The translations under genes and the position numbers were made by a program. From Cyanophora paradoxa (Eukaryota; Glaucocystophyceae; Cyanophorales; Cyanophoraceae), in contig QPMI01000116.1 of assembly GCA_004431415.1 (NCBI GenBank), positions 1 to 64,000 of the forward strand: 64,000 bases of DNA. The letters run 5' to 3'. This document shows positions 10,887 to 23,814 of the stretch, one piece after another. Each line of letters opens with the position of its first letter. Within the stretch, counting starts at the first letter, position 1. A model generated the notes under the pieces. That model was not told where the DNA came from. It saw only the letters and a program-made list of their open reading frames with translations, and did not search any database.

Positions 10887-11633
10887 TGGGTCCGGACCGT
10901 CCGGTAGGACTCCGGGAGTCGGCCGGCGGGGGATCCGGACCGGGACTGGACCGGGAGACAAGGAGTCAGCTGCAGCCTGCAGCTTGCAGCCTGCGCATGC
11001 AGGCTGCAGGCTGCAGCTTGCAGCCTGGCAGGCCAGCGGCCGGCCTGGCCAGCTGCAGCCTGCAGGGCGCGGCTGGCGCCGCGGCTGCGCAGTGCGCAAC
11101 TTTTGGCAATGCCCATTGCGCATGCGTGAGCTCCCGACTCGGCGTCGAGTCGGCGAGTCGCTGCACGCACTGCGGCATGCGGATCCGATCCGTGATAACT
11201 GTTAGCGCGGCGCATAGCTATAGGACTTGAGAGTGCAGTGCAGTCCACGCCGACTCTACGCCGGAGTCCACGGTCGACCGTCGGACGTCTGCGGCACTGC
11301 GTGCTGTCACGGTCAGGTGTCCCCCGGCCGGTCGACTCGTACGTCGGTCCGGCGACTTCTTGCAAGATCTAGATGGTGCAAGTGGTGACGTGCACGTGGA
11401 TGGAGCGCGCGCACACAGGGCGTGCACGTGGCCCGCGCGGGCGAGCGCGCTTCCCTCGCTCCAAAGCGGTGCGGTCCTCCGGGCCCGGGGATCCCTCGCT
11501 GCGGTCCACACTGCAGCTGCACATATACACTCGCCGCTCAGCGGCTGCGGAGTCAGTGAGGAAATCCGCTTTATTGCATATAATTACGTATATACACGCG
11601 TACGCACATGCATGCATATGCATGTACATGTAA
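10887..11633. other. Gene-free spacer with palindrome-rich CTGCAG/CAGCTGC stretch
   Basis: Positions 10965-11075 are dense in GCAGCCTGCAG-type inverted motifs. Around 11590-11630 lie alternating CATGCATATGCATGTACATG palindromes. No coding sequence can be supported, and a first exon of the downstream gene could be hidden here. Confidence 0.4.
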
Positions 11634-11639
11634 TTGCGG

Positions 11640-14600
11640 TCGCAGATCTTGAGCTTCGCGGCGCATGCTCTCGTCCCATTCAGCTTCTGTCTTGTTTTCA
11701 GCACCGTCTGCGCCCAGATGACGTTCATTGAAGCTGGTGCGGTGATCATGAGAATTTGGAATGCAAATGCACACTCTTACATACAGCGCGCGCGGCGGTC
11801 CGGTGTCGCGTCCGCACAACGCAGATCCGAGCGCGCTGTCTCTGACGTCGGAAACTGCCGCATCGTGCCAACTTTACTCGGACTACTGCACCATCAAGCT
11901 CTCCGGCACGAAGGTCGAAGCGCAGTGGAGCGGCAGCCCTTCTGGGCCCTTCGTTTACCTTTGCTCCGCATCGGCCGTGGCGACCGATGCGTGGTCACTC
12001 TCCTCGGGGCCGGCTGCTTCATGCTGGAGTTTACATGTGCGCCAATTCGGCTCTAATCTATACCGATATCCGTGCAGAGCCGTACGCGTGCACGTGTACA
12101 TGTCGCTGTTGCTTCTTCTGTGCTGCAGCGCTAGCTGGCTAATGCGTTGTGCAGGACGCTATCGACTGGAACCCTGGAGACCCCACCACGCTCGGAGTGA
12201 GGCTCCCGTCAAGTATTCCTAGCACCGTCTGTGGAGATGGCCTCACGTAAGGAACAATGTTTGAACGTAAGTTAACTTTAACCGTTCAGCTGCAGGACAT
12301 GCCCCGTCAAGTGGGTGGTTGCCTGGCCAAATCCGGATTTTACTTATTTCGTCGCTGCCCGTGGCTTTGTACTTGAGCCTGGTTAGTCCGATCAAAATAT
12401 TTGGAGCTTAGCATGCGCATGCCTTCAATTGAGCGTGGATTTCGCGTGCACGTGCGCAGCTGGTTTAAACTCTCTCGTAATCTTCAGCACCACAAGCACA
12501 GAGTGCACATCCGGCTTCGAATGCTTCATATCGCTGTCTATACCAGCCATTGCTGCCCTCTGCCCCGCTGGAGTGCATCACTTCAACTCGTCTACCTGCA
12601 AGTCCGTGCGTTCAAGCTTGCGTTTGCTCTCTTGATCTCAAAGCTTCTCCCTGGATTTGCAAATTTCTGCAGAAGTGTCACTGATGCAAAAACCTTCCAA
12701 TTGCGGGCAGCTGACACCTGTTTGGGTGCAAGTGACGCTGGGATTCTTGCGAGTGCCTTCCGGCACTTTCGACGTTGTCTGCAGCGGCGCAACCGCCAGT
12801 TGCACGGCTACCCTGGTTGCCAGCAGCCGCAGCTCTTGGGAGTCCGCCGAGCCAAATTCGCAAGTGACCAAATCGATTACGATTTACAGTGGCACCTCAG
12901 CAGGTAAGAGGAACGCGATTGATGTCGATTCTGTTCCTGCGCGCGATTCAACGCGACCTAATCAAAAAGGCGCGCATGCGCAGCCGGTTCATCCCCAAGC
13001 ATCCTGCAGGTGCCAGATTCCATGGGCGCCTATGGCGCCTCCATCTCGGTCCTGGGGACCCCACTACACCAACAATCAGCAACGTTCACTCTTTTCCTGT
13101 CGAGAACGGGTTATGCTGGCTCGGTCGAGATCTTCGTGTGCGCGCAAGCTTTCTACGACGAAACCACATGCGCTCCGGTGCGATCGCGAAGGGCTCAGCG
13201 GCGGCTGCGTCATGCGCGTCCATGCATATGCCCATGAGCCTGCTGCTGACTGCCAGACCAGACACTCCGTCCCTTCAAGTCCGCAACGAACGCGTTCGCT
13301 CGATCAGTGGGCGTGAGCGTCAGCGCATTCGACAAGGTTTGCGGCAGCAGGTAACTACATGCATTTTTAATGAATATTCAATCTCTTTGTAAATCTTGAC
13401 GCATCTGCAGTGCGAGTAGCTGCCCAGCGTATTGGGTGGTGAGATCCACCTCGGATCCCGCGAAGTTCGCTACGTCCAGTGCTAGCTTTGGATTGCAAAG
13501 AGGTAAGTTACCCATAAACTTTGATAAGCGCATCGCGATTCATGTCGAGGTCGCACTTATGCGAAGGTCGCAGGCTCGGAGCAAACGCAAGACGTTCAAT
13601 TCTTGCCCGGGACAAGCGAATCATGTGTGCTTGGGGCACAGGAGTGCACGCGCCAGTGGGCGGACGCCATCGAATACAATGCCTTCTCTGTGAGCTTGCG
13701 CATTTGCCCTGAGAGCGCGCAGCTGTCAACTTCCGGTTTAATCTGGATGCCATCGCCAGCCTGTTATTCCGTGAGTGAATGATCTCTCTCCTTTCCATGC
13801 ATATCGACTAGTAATCAAGCGATTGAAGCTGAGAATTGTGCCAGCTTAAGACAATCACGTATGCATCGTCTGCCACAACAATGTATTCGAGTGTATTGAG
13901 AATGCTGGTGGACAACATCACTCTCCCGCTGGACAGCCACTCCTGTGCCAGTTTGTGCGCTCAGATATAAATGCACAGCATCTATTGAAATTCTAATTGC
14001 AATTGTTAAGCAATTTCAATCTGACATTCACGGCAGCCCCTGCACACTGTTTTGGGTCGCGGAATCCTCGACAGGCTCCGTAGCATCACGCCCCGTCACT
14101 GTTTCACTGCGTGCGCTTTTCAGCACCTTCCCCTCCTCCTCCCCCCCCCCCCCTCCCCCCCGCCATCTCAGCCTCACCCCCCGCTCTCCACCTCCTCCCC
14201 CTTCTCAAGCCCACCAAGCCCACCCTCCCATCCTGCATTACCCCCCCCCCCCCCCCCCCCCCTGCCCAGTTCATTCATATCCCTCACCCTGCAGCTGCTA
14301 CACCCCGCCCATCCTTTATAATACGCCCCCCTCCTCCCCCCCCAAATCTTTTATAACACGCCCCCTCCTCTCTCTCTCTCTCCCCCCCCCCCCCCCCGCC
14401 CGAGCCTTCCTACCCCCACACCTTTCCCTCATCCCCCCATCCGCGTCCCTTGCGCCCCGCCTTCCTGAACTTCGTTCTTTCCGCGCACCAGCGTCTCTGC
14501 AGATCGTCAGTGGCGACACGTGTACGCTCGGCTCAGCCCCGTGCTCTGTCCAGCTGTTCTGGACCCCAACTCTACTTCCCATGCAAACTGCGCGAGCAAT

Positions 14601-17600
14601 TACTCTCAAGGCTTGCTCGCTCACGACGTCATACTGTTACACGGTGCGATTTCGCTCTTGCGATAATTGTAACTTGTGCTATGTTCTATAAATATTGATC
14701 ATACTATGACCTATTGCACCGTAGGGGTATTCAAACTGGCTCGAGCTTTACAGCGGCATGACTCTGAGCGCGGCCTTGCCGGGCGATCCATCAGTCTTCG
14801 CGGGCATCTGCAGCGCTCCCGCGGCTTCCGCGTGCGTGTGATATTATTCAGTGTGATTCTTATGTATGATATCTTGTTGATTCTTCCGAAGAGAATCCAA
14901 CTGCACCTTCGAGTGGCGCGTCGTAATCGGCGATGCGTCGTCGCTCGTCACGAAGGACTCGGTCCAGCGCACGTTCACTCTCGTCGCAGGCAGCAGCAGT
15001 TTCGGTTCGTGATCGATATCGTCGCGCTCGAGCGCGTAGAATGATTCCTTCCTCTGCATTTCCGCCCCCCCCCCCCCCCCCCCCCCCCCGCCCCCGCCCT
15101 TCCCCGGAACCCCGCTCCCTTCTCCCCTCCCCCCCCCTCTCCCCGCCCCCCCCCCCCCCCCCCCCCCCTCCTCCCCGTGAATGAGCGCTCGCATAGCAGG
15201 AGGGGGCGGAGGCGGGGGCTCCGTTCCTCCCCCTAGCGGACCCACAGCCACGCGTACGGTTACCCTGGCAGGTGATTGCAATTGCAATGGTCTATAGTCT
15301 GTACACTAAAATCCAGGCTTGCGCGGCGCAGATCCGAGCGTGCTCTCTCTGACGTCGGAGACCGCGCCGTCCTGCCAGCTCGACACGGGCTACTGCACCC
15401 TCAAGCTCGCCGGCACAACGTTCGGAACGCAGTGGACCGGCGGCCTGTCGGGGCCGACCGTCTTCATGTGCAACTCCTCGGTTAACGCGACCGGGGCGTG
15501 GCGACTCTCTTCTGGATTCGATTCTCTTCCTGTTTTATGCTGGAGGGTGCGCCGGTCTAACTTTAGTTGCATGCCACTCTAGTTGCATCGCTTTCATATT
15601 CACAATACGCTGTGCTCGTCTCGTCCTACAGGCCGCTGTCGACTGGTACCCCGAAGACCCGACGACGCTCAGAGTGATGATGAACGCGTACGGATCTGCT
15701 ATTGTCTATGCCTCTACCGTGTGCAGGTCCAGCCCGACGTGCGTACGCGCGCTGTAGCTACCTATCGCTCGGGGTTTGCGTGCTTTTCATTCGGCAACCC
15801 ATTTCATAATTTGTATACGTAAATGCAGGTTAGACCCATGGAGTAATAACGATCAAATCACGTCATGTCCGGCCCAGTGGGTCGTCGGCTGGCCTGTACC
15901 GAACGCTCTCGATACGTTCACCGTGGCGTCTCGCACGTTCGAGCTGCAAGCCGGACCTGGCTTTGGTCAGTGGGGTGGGGTGCTTATAATTAGGCAAGCG
16001 AACATATGCATTCATCAATCGTCCACTTAAGCTTGTGTATACACGTACAGCATCTACATTCCGATCGATCTTGGAAACCACGAGCTCGGAGTGCACGTCT
16101 GGCTTTGAATGCTTTGTAGCCTGGACGCCGGCGACGCAACAAGGATCCGTCGCGCTCTGCCCTGCGGGGGTTCAGAAATACAACTCGTCTACATGTAAAG
16201 CCGTGCGTAACCTTTGTTATATATCCGATTTACGAATTGCAACGAATCCCGCCGCTGCTCGAGCAACAGCGAGTGCCTCACGATCTTGCAGTTGACCCCT
16301 GCTGGTTTAGTTGTGTCAGCGGGATTCCTGCGAGTGCCTTCCGGCACATTCGACGTTGTTTGTAGCGGCGCCAGCGGAGGCGCCAGCTGCTCTGCAAACT
16401 TGGTTGTCCTCCCTGGTCTGCAATAGGATATATATATCGCATGTGCCCAGCGAATATCAGCTCACAAGCTTAAGTGCATCGCTGTTCTCAGGTATGACAT
16501 GGGAGTCCTCTCAAAATTTTGCAGACTGGCAAGTCAGCAAACCGATCACTCTCTACAGCGGAAACTCGGCGGGTATATATCCACACAATAATTATAACAC
16601 GACCGCGTAAAACTCTTCGCACATTGAGACGGGGAGCTGACCATGGATTCGGACGTTTACGCGCGCGCGCATGCGCAGCGGGTTCATCCCCCATTATTCT
16701 TCCTGTGCCAGAGTCTGCTGGCGCCGGATCCGGAGATTCGGGCGCTTCAGTGTATGTATTCTCAACGTCCAATTACCTGTTCCTGTCGAGATCTGGGTAC
16801 GCCGGATCGGTCGAGGTCTTCGCGTGCCGTCAAGCTTCCTTCGAGGGAGCGACCTGTGCTCCTGTGCGCTCGTCTACAAATATCAAATATCCTATCATAT
16901 CATATCCTTCCATATCATATCATATCCTTCCATATCCTACAAACATCATCGATTGATAATGAGTACTGACTGTCGCATCGCCGACAGGCACTTCGCCCAC
17001 CAGCGCTCGCGACAAACGCCTTCGCACGACCGGTTAGCTTGACCGGCGGCGCGTTTAACACGCTTTGCGGCTTCGGGTAAGAATTCTTCGAATATTTTAT
17101 TTGCAGTATATACCGTCTGATCATGATGACCTCTTCTGCAGGGTTAGCTCCTGCCAGGCACATTGGGTCGTGAGATCTACGTCGGACCCCTCGAAATTCG
17201 CGACATCCGCATTCACCCTTTCATCGGGTACCGGTTTTATAAAGCTCCGGATCCGGTTTAGCCCAGTGATCAAGATCTCGACTAATGCAACTTCCGCGCG
17301 CGCAGCCCCGTCTGGATTGAATGACATCCAGTTCTTGTCCGGAACCGCCGATTCGTGCCTTCTCGGGGCGGCGCAGTGCAGCCTGCAGATTCAGGAGTCG
17401 TACGCCATGACTCAGCTGCAGCTTTACCTGTGCCCCGCGCTCGCACAACAATCAACATCCGCGCTGATTTGGAGATTGGATTTCTGTTACAGTGTTCGTA
17501 TTTCAAATTTTGTACCCATCGCTGTCGATTAAATTAATTTTAATTTAATCTATTTAATTTAATTCTATTAATTCAAATATATGCGCAGGTGCCTTCTATT

Positions 17601-20407
17601 TTCTTTGGCGACTCCAGCTCGATGCCGGAGGCGACCCCGAGAATCGTGACCACCAACATCACTCTTCCGCTCCCAGTGTACAATTTAGAACCTACCTCCT
17701 GTTCTGGATCGTGAGTTTGCATGATTCGTGCTGAATAAGACGCACACTCAAAAACTCATAATGCGCGTGCTGCAGCTCTTGCTCCCTTTATCTGGTGGCA
17801 ATTTCATCCCGCTACGTAGAAATGAGATCCATTGCGTCACGCCACATCACCGTTTCTCTGCGTGCGTGTGAAGGCTCCAGACCCGCAAATCCATCCCGTC
17901 CGCGGACTGCACGACTCGAGCCCTATAGCCAATCTTAAGCTTTCTGCCAGCGTCTTTGCAGATCGTCAGCAGCACCACATGCGTGACCGATACGCCGTGT
18001 TCCGTTGAGCTGCGATGGACTCCGCCTCTTCTTCTCATGGCAGATTTGTGGCCAGTGTCTTTGCAAGCTTGCTCGCTCACATCATCGTACTGCTATCAAG
18101 TGAGAGCCGAGCTATAGCTATGGATCGAGCGCTATCTAAATCAGAATTCGAAGCGGTATCGCATCGTTGACCAGTGTCCTGCAGGGATATTCTTACATGG
18201 GCCCTCGCCAGCTCAACGAAGGCATGTCCCTTCAAGAAAACGTGCCGTCGGGGAGTTTCTACAGCATCTGCGACAGCTACTCGGGCTCTCCGTACGTGAC
18301 GTGCTATTGGATATATCTGCAGTGGCGCTGATCACGATCGTCGATCTCCCGGACGCGTTCACAGAGTCTCTAGCTGCAGCTTCGAGTGGCGCGTCCACGT
18401 TGGCTCATTTGGGACGACACCGGCGCTCACGTTGAAAGACTCGGCCCAGCGGACGTTTACTTTGGCCGCCGGCAGCAGCTATGGTTCGGATGATTAAAAT
18501 CATTGAATAAATCCTCCGCGCGTGCCCTGAGCGCGCGCCCCTGCGCCGGCGCTGCCCCTGCACAGGAGGTGGAAGTGGCGGAGGGCTGACGCCGACGCCG
18601 CCGCCGCCGTCGAATCCGAGTGGGCAGTGCGCGAACACGAAGCCACCGGAGAAAACCTTCACCGGCACGTACCAGGTACCCAAGCGACCAGCCCGCCGCC
18701 GTCGGCCGCGGCTTGAAAGCTTTAGCTTCATTTCTAATATGTACGCGTAATCTATAGCTTTCCTGCCCCGATTCGCTCACGCTGAACGTGCGGGATGAGG
18801 GCGTGACCCCGCCCGGCTTCGACCGCCCCGTCTGCGCCATTCGCATGCCTGACCTGCGTTTCTTCATCCAAGGTCCGTCAGAATTCTTTTTAATCTAAGC
18901 TGTTGCTACAATGCTGTTTCTTTGTTTTCGATTGTTTCATCGCGGCGCAGGCAACTGGAGCAGCGGCATCGCGCTACAGCAGACCCCCGCGAGCGGCGAG
19001 ATTCTTTACCCCTCGTTCTCCAGCCCGAGCAACCCGCTGTGGGGCGCGGCGCTGCCCGCTTCATCCGCGGGCGTGTACCAGGCCGCCATTACCGTGTTGA
19101 ACCCGACTGGCACCGGGCCCGTCGGTTCGTGCAGCTTCCCAATCAACGTGGTCGACTCGCGGGGCCCATGCCTCTCCGGCGCCTGCCCACCGCCGCTGCG
19201 GCTGCTTCCGGCCACTCCGGAGCAGTTCTGCACGACTCCCTTCCCCGATCTGCGCGCCGAAATGAACCTCGCGGGCGCGCAAGGGACATGCCTGCGCCCC
19301 CACTCCATCACGCCCGAGAGCTTCGCGCAGAGCCCGGATCCAACTGGAGTGCGCGCATATGCGTGGATTTTGCGTGTTTAATTTCCGGATTGTAACGCGC
19401 GCGGTACGACTGCAGAGGACCATCTACCTCGGGACGGCAATCGACGTCGCGCTGTCGTCCCCAGTCTTCCCCCAAGGCTCTCGCTGCCCCGTCAAGGTGG
19501 CGGTGCGGACCTTGCAATTGAAGTCTTGATATTTGATTAGTAATATAAACTACTGCCTACTTTTATAATTATACCCGGCCGACTCCAAATTAAATCCGAC
19601 CATGAACTAAACCACGAGCCGCATTCGCACGCGCAGATGTACCGCCCGAGCGCGCCGCGGATCGCCACTCTCACACCCGCCACGTCGGACCCGCGCGGGT
19701 TTGCGGCGGTTGGCGTTGGGCCGGGAAGCAGCTTCGCAGCGACCGCGCTCACGGAATTCGACCTAATGTGCGCATACGCGTGCTTGCGCCTAGCTATGGG
19801 TTCGCCCTTTTAATTGTGCGCGCATCGCTATTTCGCGCAGGTTCACGATGTCGGACAAAACGTGCGGCGACAGCGCGCTCAGGCACAGCTGCAATCTCCG
19901 GCTCACGTCCAACGACCCGGCTATTCTCCCGAACGGCACGCTCGCCTTCCCCGGCGCCAACGGGGCCCAGGCGTGGAGCATGGGTGTCATGTTCTCTATG
20001 GACGACTACGACCCGCTACTTGCACTTGGCGGCTTCAATGTCAAGCTGTCGCCAGCGGTGCCCCAGAGCGTCTACGACGGGTGCGCCTGCTCCGTGCAGA
20101 ACTTTAAGACTTAAATTTATAAGCTTGTCACTTCGAATTCCGGATCCTTACTAGATGGCCGCTGTGCAGGGCCGCCAACGGGACCGTCTTGCGCACGTAC
20201 AGAGCCCTCGCGGCCTGCGCGTTCAACAAGGGGCTCGACCCCAACGTTCCAGTCTACCGCTCGTTCTTCTCCTGGCGCATTGATCTCGTGAAGAACCCGC
20301 CGGAGCCGTCCACTCCGCTGCCGACCGATCTCGGCGCCCTGGCCCGGAAGAGGAGCCGGAAGCTGGCCAGCTTGGAGGAGGAGGAGCTCGAGGCGGCCGG
20401 ACTCTAA
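11640..20407 (+). CDS. Large extracellular-type Cys-rich protein made of two exon-for-exon duplicated halves plus a unique C-terminus (family not recognised)
   Basis: About 35 exons are visible. A hydrophobic segment ending STVCAQ (11640-11718) may be part of a signal peptide, but no start ATG is in frame, so the true start is unresolved. Half A (11825-15270) and half B (15332-18675) match exon by exon. Pairs include DPSALSLTSETAASC/DPSVLSLTSETAPSC, TSTECTSGFECF/TSSECTSGFECF, GFLRVPSGTFDVVCSG in both, TGYAGSVEIFVC/SGYAGSVEVFAC, WVVRSTSDPAKFATS/WVVRSTSDPSKFATS and SNCTFEWRV/SSCSFEWRV. Each half ends in a Gly/Pro linker (15198-15270; 18567-18675). The C-terminus (18750-20407) has NWSSGIALQQTPASGE, more Cys pairs, an acidic end and TGA-free closure at TAA (20405). 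N-glycosylation motifs and paired cysteines argue for secretion or cell-surface location; I see no transmembrane segment. Function unknown. Confidence 0.75.
14120..14400 (+). repeat. C-rich intronic low-complexity tract, half A
   Basis: Runs of up to about 20 consecutive C, interrupted by CCTCC and CATCC, lie in the intron between the exon ending VSLRA (~14115) and the exon starting IVSGDTC (~14504). The homologous intron of half B (17869-17960) lacks the tract, so it expanded after the halves duplicated. Confidence 0.7.
15061..15180 (+). repeat. Poly-C intronic tract before the Gly/Pro linker exon
   Basis: Two C-homopolymer blocks (about 15065-15090 and 15148-15168) lie in the intron upstream of the glycine-rich linker exon. 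Such tracts are prone to length errors in assembly. Confidence 0.7.
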
Positions 20408-20696
20408 ATATAGTTACACCGATCGCCGAATGTCGATGCCGATGTCGACGTCGACTCAAGGATTCTGGGAACGCGCAAGCCAGGAAATAGGGCGCAGCTG
20501 CAGTTACGTATACAAGGCGCAAGCTGGCACTTCTGTACTCTGATTGATAGGATCTTCGCGCACGCGACTGGCGTTGCATTCGATCCTGCTTCTTTCGATG
20601 TTATCGTCTATTGAACGTTAACGATTGAGAATGCTTATTTCAAGTTTAATTTCGAATCGATATCGAGTCGTTAAGCTCGTGAGCGCCGGTGCTGGC

Positions 20697-21882
20697 CATG
20701 GTTCCAGGGCAGGGGGCGGCGCCGCCCATAGCCAACGTTAACCGTTCCTCTCGGGGGACCCTCTGGCGGCGCGTACGAATACCCCCATTCTCCCGAGCGC
20801 CCCTGCGCATGCGCACCCTCGGGCCGATAATCAGGGGCTGATTTCCTGGGGTACTACGTAAACAAGATCCCCTGGGAGCGCATCGGCCCGGGTACGCGCA
20901 GGCGGCCGGCGCCGCCGCCGCCGCCTTCGAATTCGAATCCGCTGACGCCCCGCGCAGAGTTCCAGGCGCCGCGGGTACGCGGGGGGTAGCAGAAGTGGAA
21001 GGAGAAGGGGCCCGGGCCAGGGCCTCCTCGAGGTTCACGTCACGTACGAGCGCAAGGTGCGCCCCCCACCCCGCCCGCACCCGCACCCGTACCCCCCACC
21101 ATGCAGCTGACGTCACTCGCGCCCCTCCGCGCCCTACGCCTGCAGACGTTCGAGTCCTTCGCAGAGAGCCAGAGGCTGCGGAGCGTGGCGGAGCGAAGAC
21201 GACGGAGATGGTGCGCGGGGGGCTGGGCCGGGCCGGGCCGGGCCGGCCCGGCGGCCGCGAGACATGTACAGGAGCATTAACTGGCGGCCTTAAATCTAGT
21301 CCCCCCTTCAACCCCTAGGCCTTCGGCACCGCCGACGTCTACCTCGTCTTTCACGTGCACCCGGGCCGGGCCGGGCCGGGCGGGGCCACGCGGGTTGCAA
21401 TTGGGGCTGGAGCCGACGGGGCCTCGTCATATGTAAGACAGGCCCCGGTCACGGCCGCGAGGCCGCGCGCGCGCTCTCTCTCAGGTGAACGACGGGAACC
21501 GCATCACTCTGCCTGCCTAAGGCTGCTCTCAACGAGCGCAACGGCGAGCTCCGAGGCTCTGCCCCGTCTTCGGCCAGACCCCCGTCTTCCTCGTGCCCTC
21601 CAACAAGGTCCCGATCTAGAGGACTAGATTAATATGTAAGTCCACTCCCGTCCTCCTCCGCAACAACAAGCCGGTGAAGATGACAGAAAAGATGGCCACC
21701 GAGCTCTTCATATGCCTTGGCGTCCTCTTCGGGGTCGTCCTCTTCATGTGCATCATCATCTGCTGCTGCAGGGCAGCCGCGAAGAGGGCCGCCGGGCGCG
21801 CGCGATCGAGCTACCATCCTCGCTCGACCTGGAGCGAGCCGCCAAGGTCGCATCGTTGCCCTCGGACGTCGCGGTCGTCTAG
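20697..21882 (+). CDS. Small single-pass membrane protein, family not recognised; exon structure incomplete
   Basis: ATG 20697 opens MVPGQGAAPPIANVNRSS..., joined in phase to an exon at ~20840 reading GADFLGYYVNKIPWERIGP. Later exon-like segments read LLEVHVTYERK (~21036-21055), TFESFAESQRLRSV (~21147), AFGTADVYLVFHV (~21320), NDGNRITLPA (~21488) and PVFGQTPVFLVPSNK (~21565). A final exon (from ~21632) reads RNNKPVKMTEKMATE and then a strong membrane segment, LFICLGVLFGVVLFMCIII (21704-21760), followed by CCC and basic residues. One possible end is the TAG at 21880 (frame SDVAVV). The frame that carries the membrane segment has no stop there and continues into the dynamin-derived sequence downstream. 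A TAG at ~20986 interrupts one exon join, so the gene may be damaged. No function is assigned. Confidence 0.45.
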
Positions 21883-21902
21883 GTGTAAAGAAATGAACGC
21901 GC

Positions 21903-21988
21903 GATCTATCTCATACCTCGGCGCGTCCCGCCTATCGATCCGATCGATCCGATCGCTCCGATCTATCTCATACCTCGGCGCGTCCCGC
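21903..21988 (+). repeat. Direct repeat of a 30-bp CTCATACCTCGGCGCGTCCC unit
   Basis: The unit starting GATCTATCTCATACC occurs at about 21903 and again at about 21960, separated by tandem CGATCCGAT units. It sits just after the TAG of the membrane-protein frame and just before the duplicated dynamin segment. Confidence 0.7.
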
Positions 21989-22015
21989 CAAGCGCTACGC
22001 CGGCGGATGGCCCCC

Positions 22016-23814
22016 CGTCGGTGCGGGCGATCGACCACCCGCACGACCGCGCCAAGGTCGCCGTCGTCAGTGCGCCGGCCCCCGCCCCGCCCCCGCCCCC
22101 AAAATCCTTCCGGTCTAGACCCCAACGCCACGCCACCCCACCCCGCCCCCACCCCTCCTCGCCTCAAGGAGCCGGAGGGCGCGGCCCGCCGCCGCGCCGA
22201 GCTGCGCGCCCGCGCCGCCGCCCTCGCCCGCGCCGCCGCAGTCCTCGCCGAGGTCCGTACTGCCCCCGCCCGGCCCCCGCGGATTAGGTTTAAACCTCTA
22301 AAAGAGGAGGATTTCGGCTTTAGAGCCGCTTGTTATCGGCTTAGAGAGCTCGCCACCTTCTAAAGCTCGCAAGCCGAGGCTGAGGGCCTCTCCTTCGGAG
22401 CGCTCCAAGCTCTCTGAGTGCCCTATAAAATAAAATACAAAGCTCGCCACCTTATAAAATACAAATCTCCAATTAGAAGGAGCTCCAAGCTCTCTGATTG
22501 TCCCCGGGCTTAACTTGGGGCGCGCAGGTGGGCGAGACGCACGTCGACGACTTCGTCCGCGCCGCCTCCGCCCGCGGGTGCCCCCGCCCCGCCCCGCCCC
22601 GCCCCGCCCCTGCTCAACTACCTCCGCGAGGCCTATCCTAGGCAGTCTCGCCCCCGCCCCGCCCCGCCCCCGCCTCGGCTAGCTCCTAGCTCCTAGCTAG
22701 CCTAGCCTGGCCTAGAGAGCTCCTGGGGTGCCCGCCTCGCCCGCCCCTGCTTAACTAGCTCCTCGAAGTCTCGAATCCGGCTCCTCAACTCATAGCTAGC
22801 CGAGCCTGGTCGCGGCCTTGAGAGTCTGGCCTTGAGTGCATCTCACCTCGGGCTCCCTGTCACGGCAGATCGACCGGGATGGGCGGCGCGGGGCCCTCGA
22901 GCTCGGCCCCCGGCGCCGACGGCCCCTTCGGCTTCCGCCCCCTGCCGCCGGCGCCTCCGACGGGGCTGTACCCCCCCGTGACCACGGGCGCGGCCTTCGC
23001 GCCGCCGCCCGTCTACTACCCCCCGCAGCCCCAGCCGCAGCCGCAGCCTCAGCCGGCGTCGCCCTGGGCGGCGGCGGCGCAGGCGCAGGCGCCGATGCCG
23101 TCGGCGGCCCCGCGCCCCGCGCCGGCTGCGGCCCCGGCCCCGGCGCCGCCGGCCTCGGCGCCGGCGGCAGGGCGGGGGGCGGCGCCGCCCAACCCGTTCC
23201 TCTCGGGGGGACTCTCGGGCATGCTCTCGTACCGGCCGCCCCCAGCCGTCGCCGCCGCCGCCGCCTCTGCCGCCGCCTCTGCAGCCGCCGCGGCTGCTTC
23301 GGCCGTCCCGCGCCCGACGTCGGCGCCCGGGCCCGCCTCCCCAACGGCCGCCCCGCAGCCGCCCCCGCCCCCGCCCGCGCGGTGCGTCGTCATCTCGGCC
23401 CGCTCGGCTTGCTCGAGCTCTGCGGCTCGGACGGACCGGGGCCCTGTCCGCAGGCTGGCCCGCCGGCGCTGCCCTCGATCCGCGCATCGCACTCGGCCCG
23501 CGGGGCGCGCTCGCCGCCGGCGGCCACGGGCGACGGCGACGGCGGCGGCGGCGAAGCAATGGCCCCGCCCCGCGGGGCGAGCGCCTCCGCCCACTCCTCG
23601 CCCCGCCACAGCCCGGTGCGCGCGCTCAGATCAGGCTCAGATCAGATAGATCTGATCCGATCCGATCCCGCAGATCCCGGGCGCTGGCGCCGGCGCCGGC
23701 CCCTCGGCGGGGGCCCAGCAGGGGCCCGTCACCCCACCCGCGAGCGCGGAGGGGCGGCGCCCGCCCCCTCCCTTCTCCTTCGCCCGCCAGCCCGCGGCCG
23801 ACCCGAAGAAGTGA
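22016..23814 (+). pseudogene. Second copy of the dynamin 3' end (GED tail plus proline-rich domain), internally deleted
   Basis: Positions 22016-22075 match the exon region 5694-5755, and 22158-23830 match 6735-8333 closely. The segment between, which in the parent encodes the GED helix VAAFLAAERKL and HFLVNR, is reduced to a short non-coding remnant. Readable exons are 22158-~22251 (KEPEGAARRRAELRA), 22528-22577 (VGETHVDDFVRAASARG), 22869-23376, 23454-23615 and 23674-23814, all in consistent phase and ending ADPKK-stop. The proline-rich exon is intact here but frameshifted in the parent copy. It lacks the GTPase, stalk and PH regions, so it cannot be a dynamin. It is either a relic or the tail of a fusion gene with the membrane protein upstream. 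Confident as a duplicate; expression unknown. Confidence 0.8.

Noticed and set aside
11634-11718. Signal peptide LRSQILSFAAHALVPFSFCLVFSTVCAQ as the true protein start
   Set aside because: The frame begins with TTG and an in-frame TAA lies at 11631. It can only be an internal exon part, so I did not place the start there.
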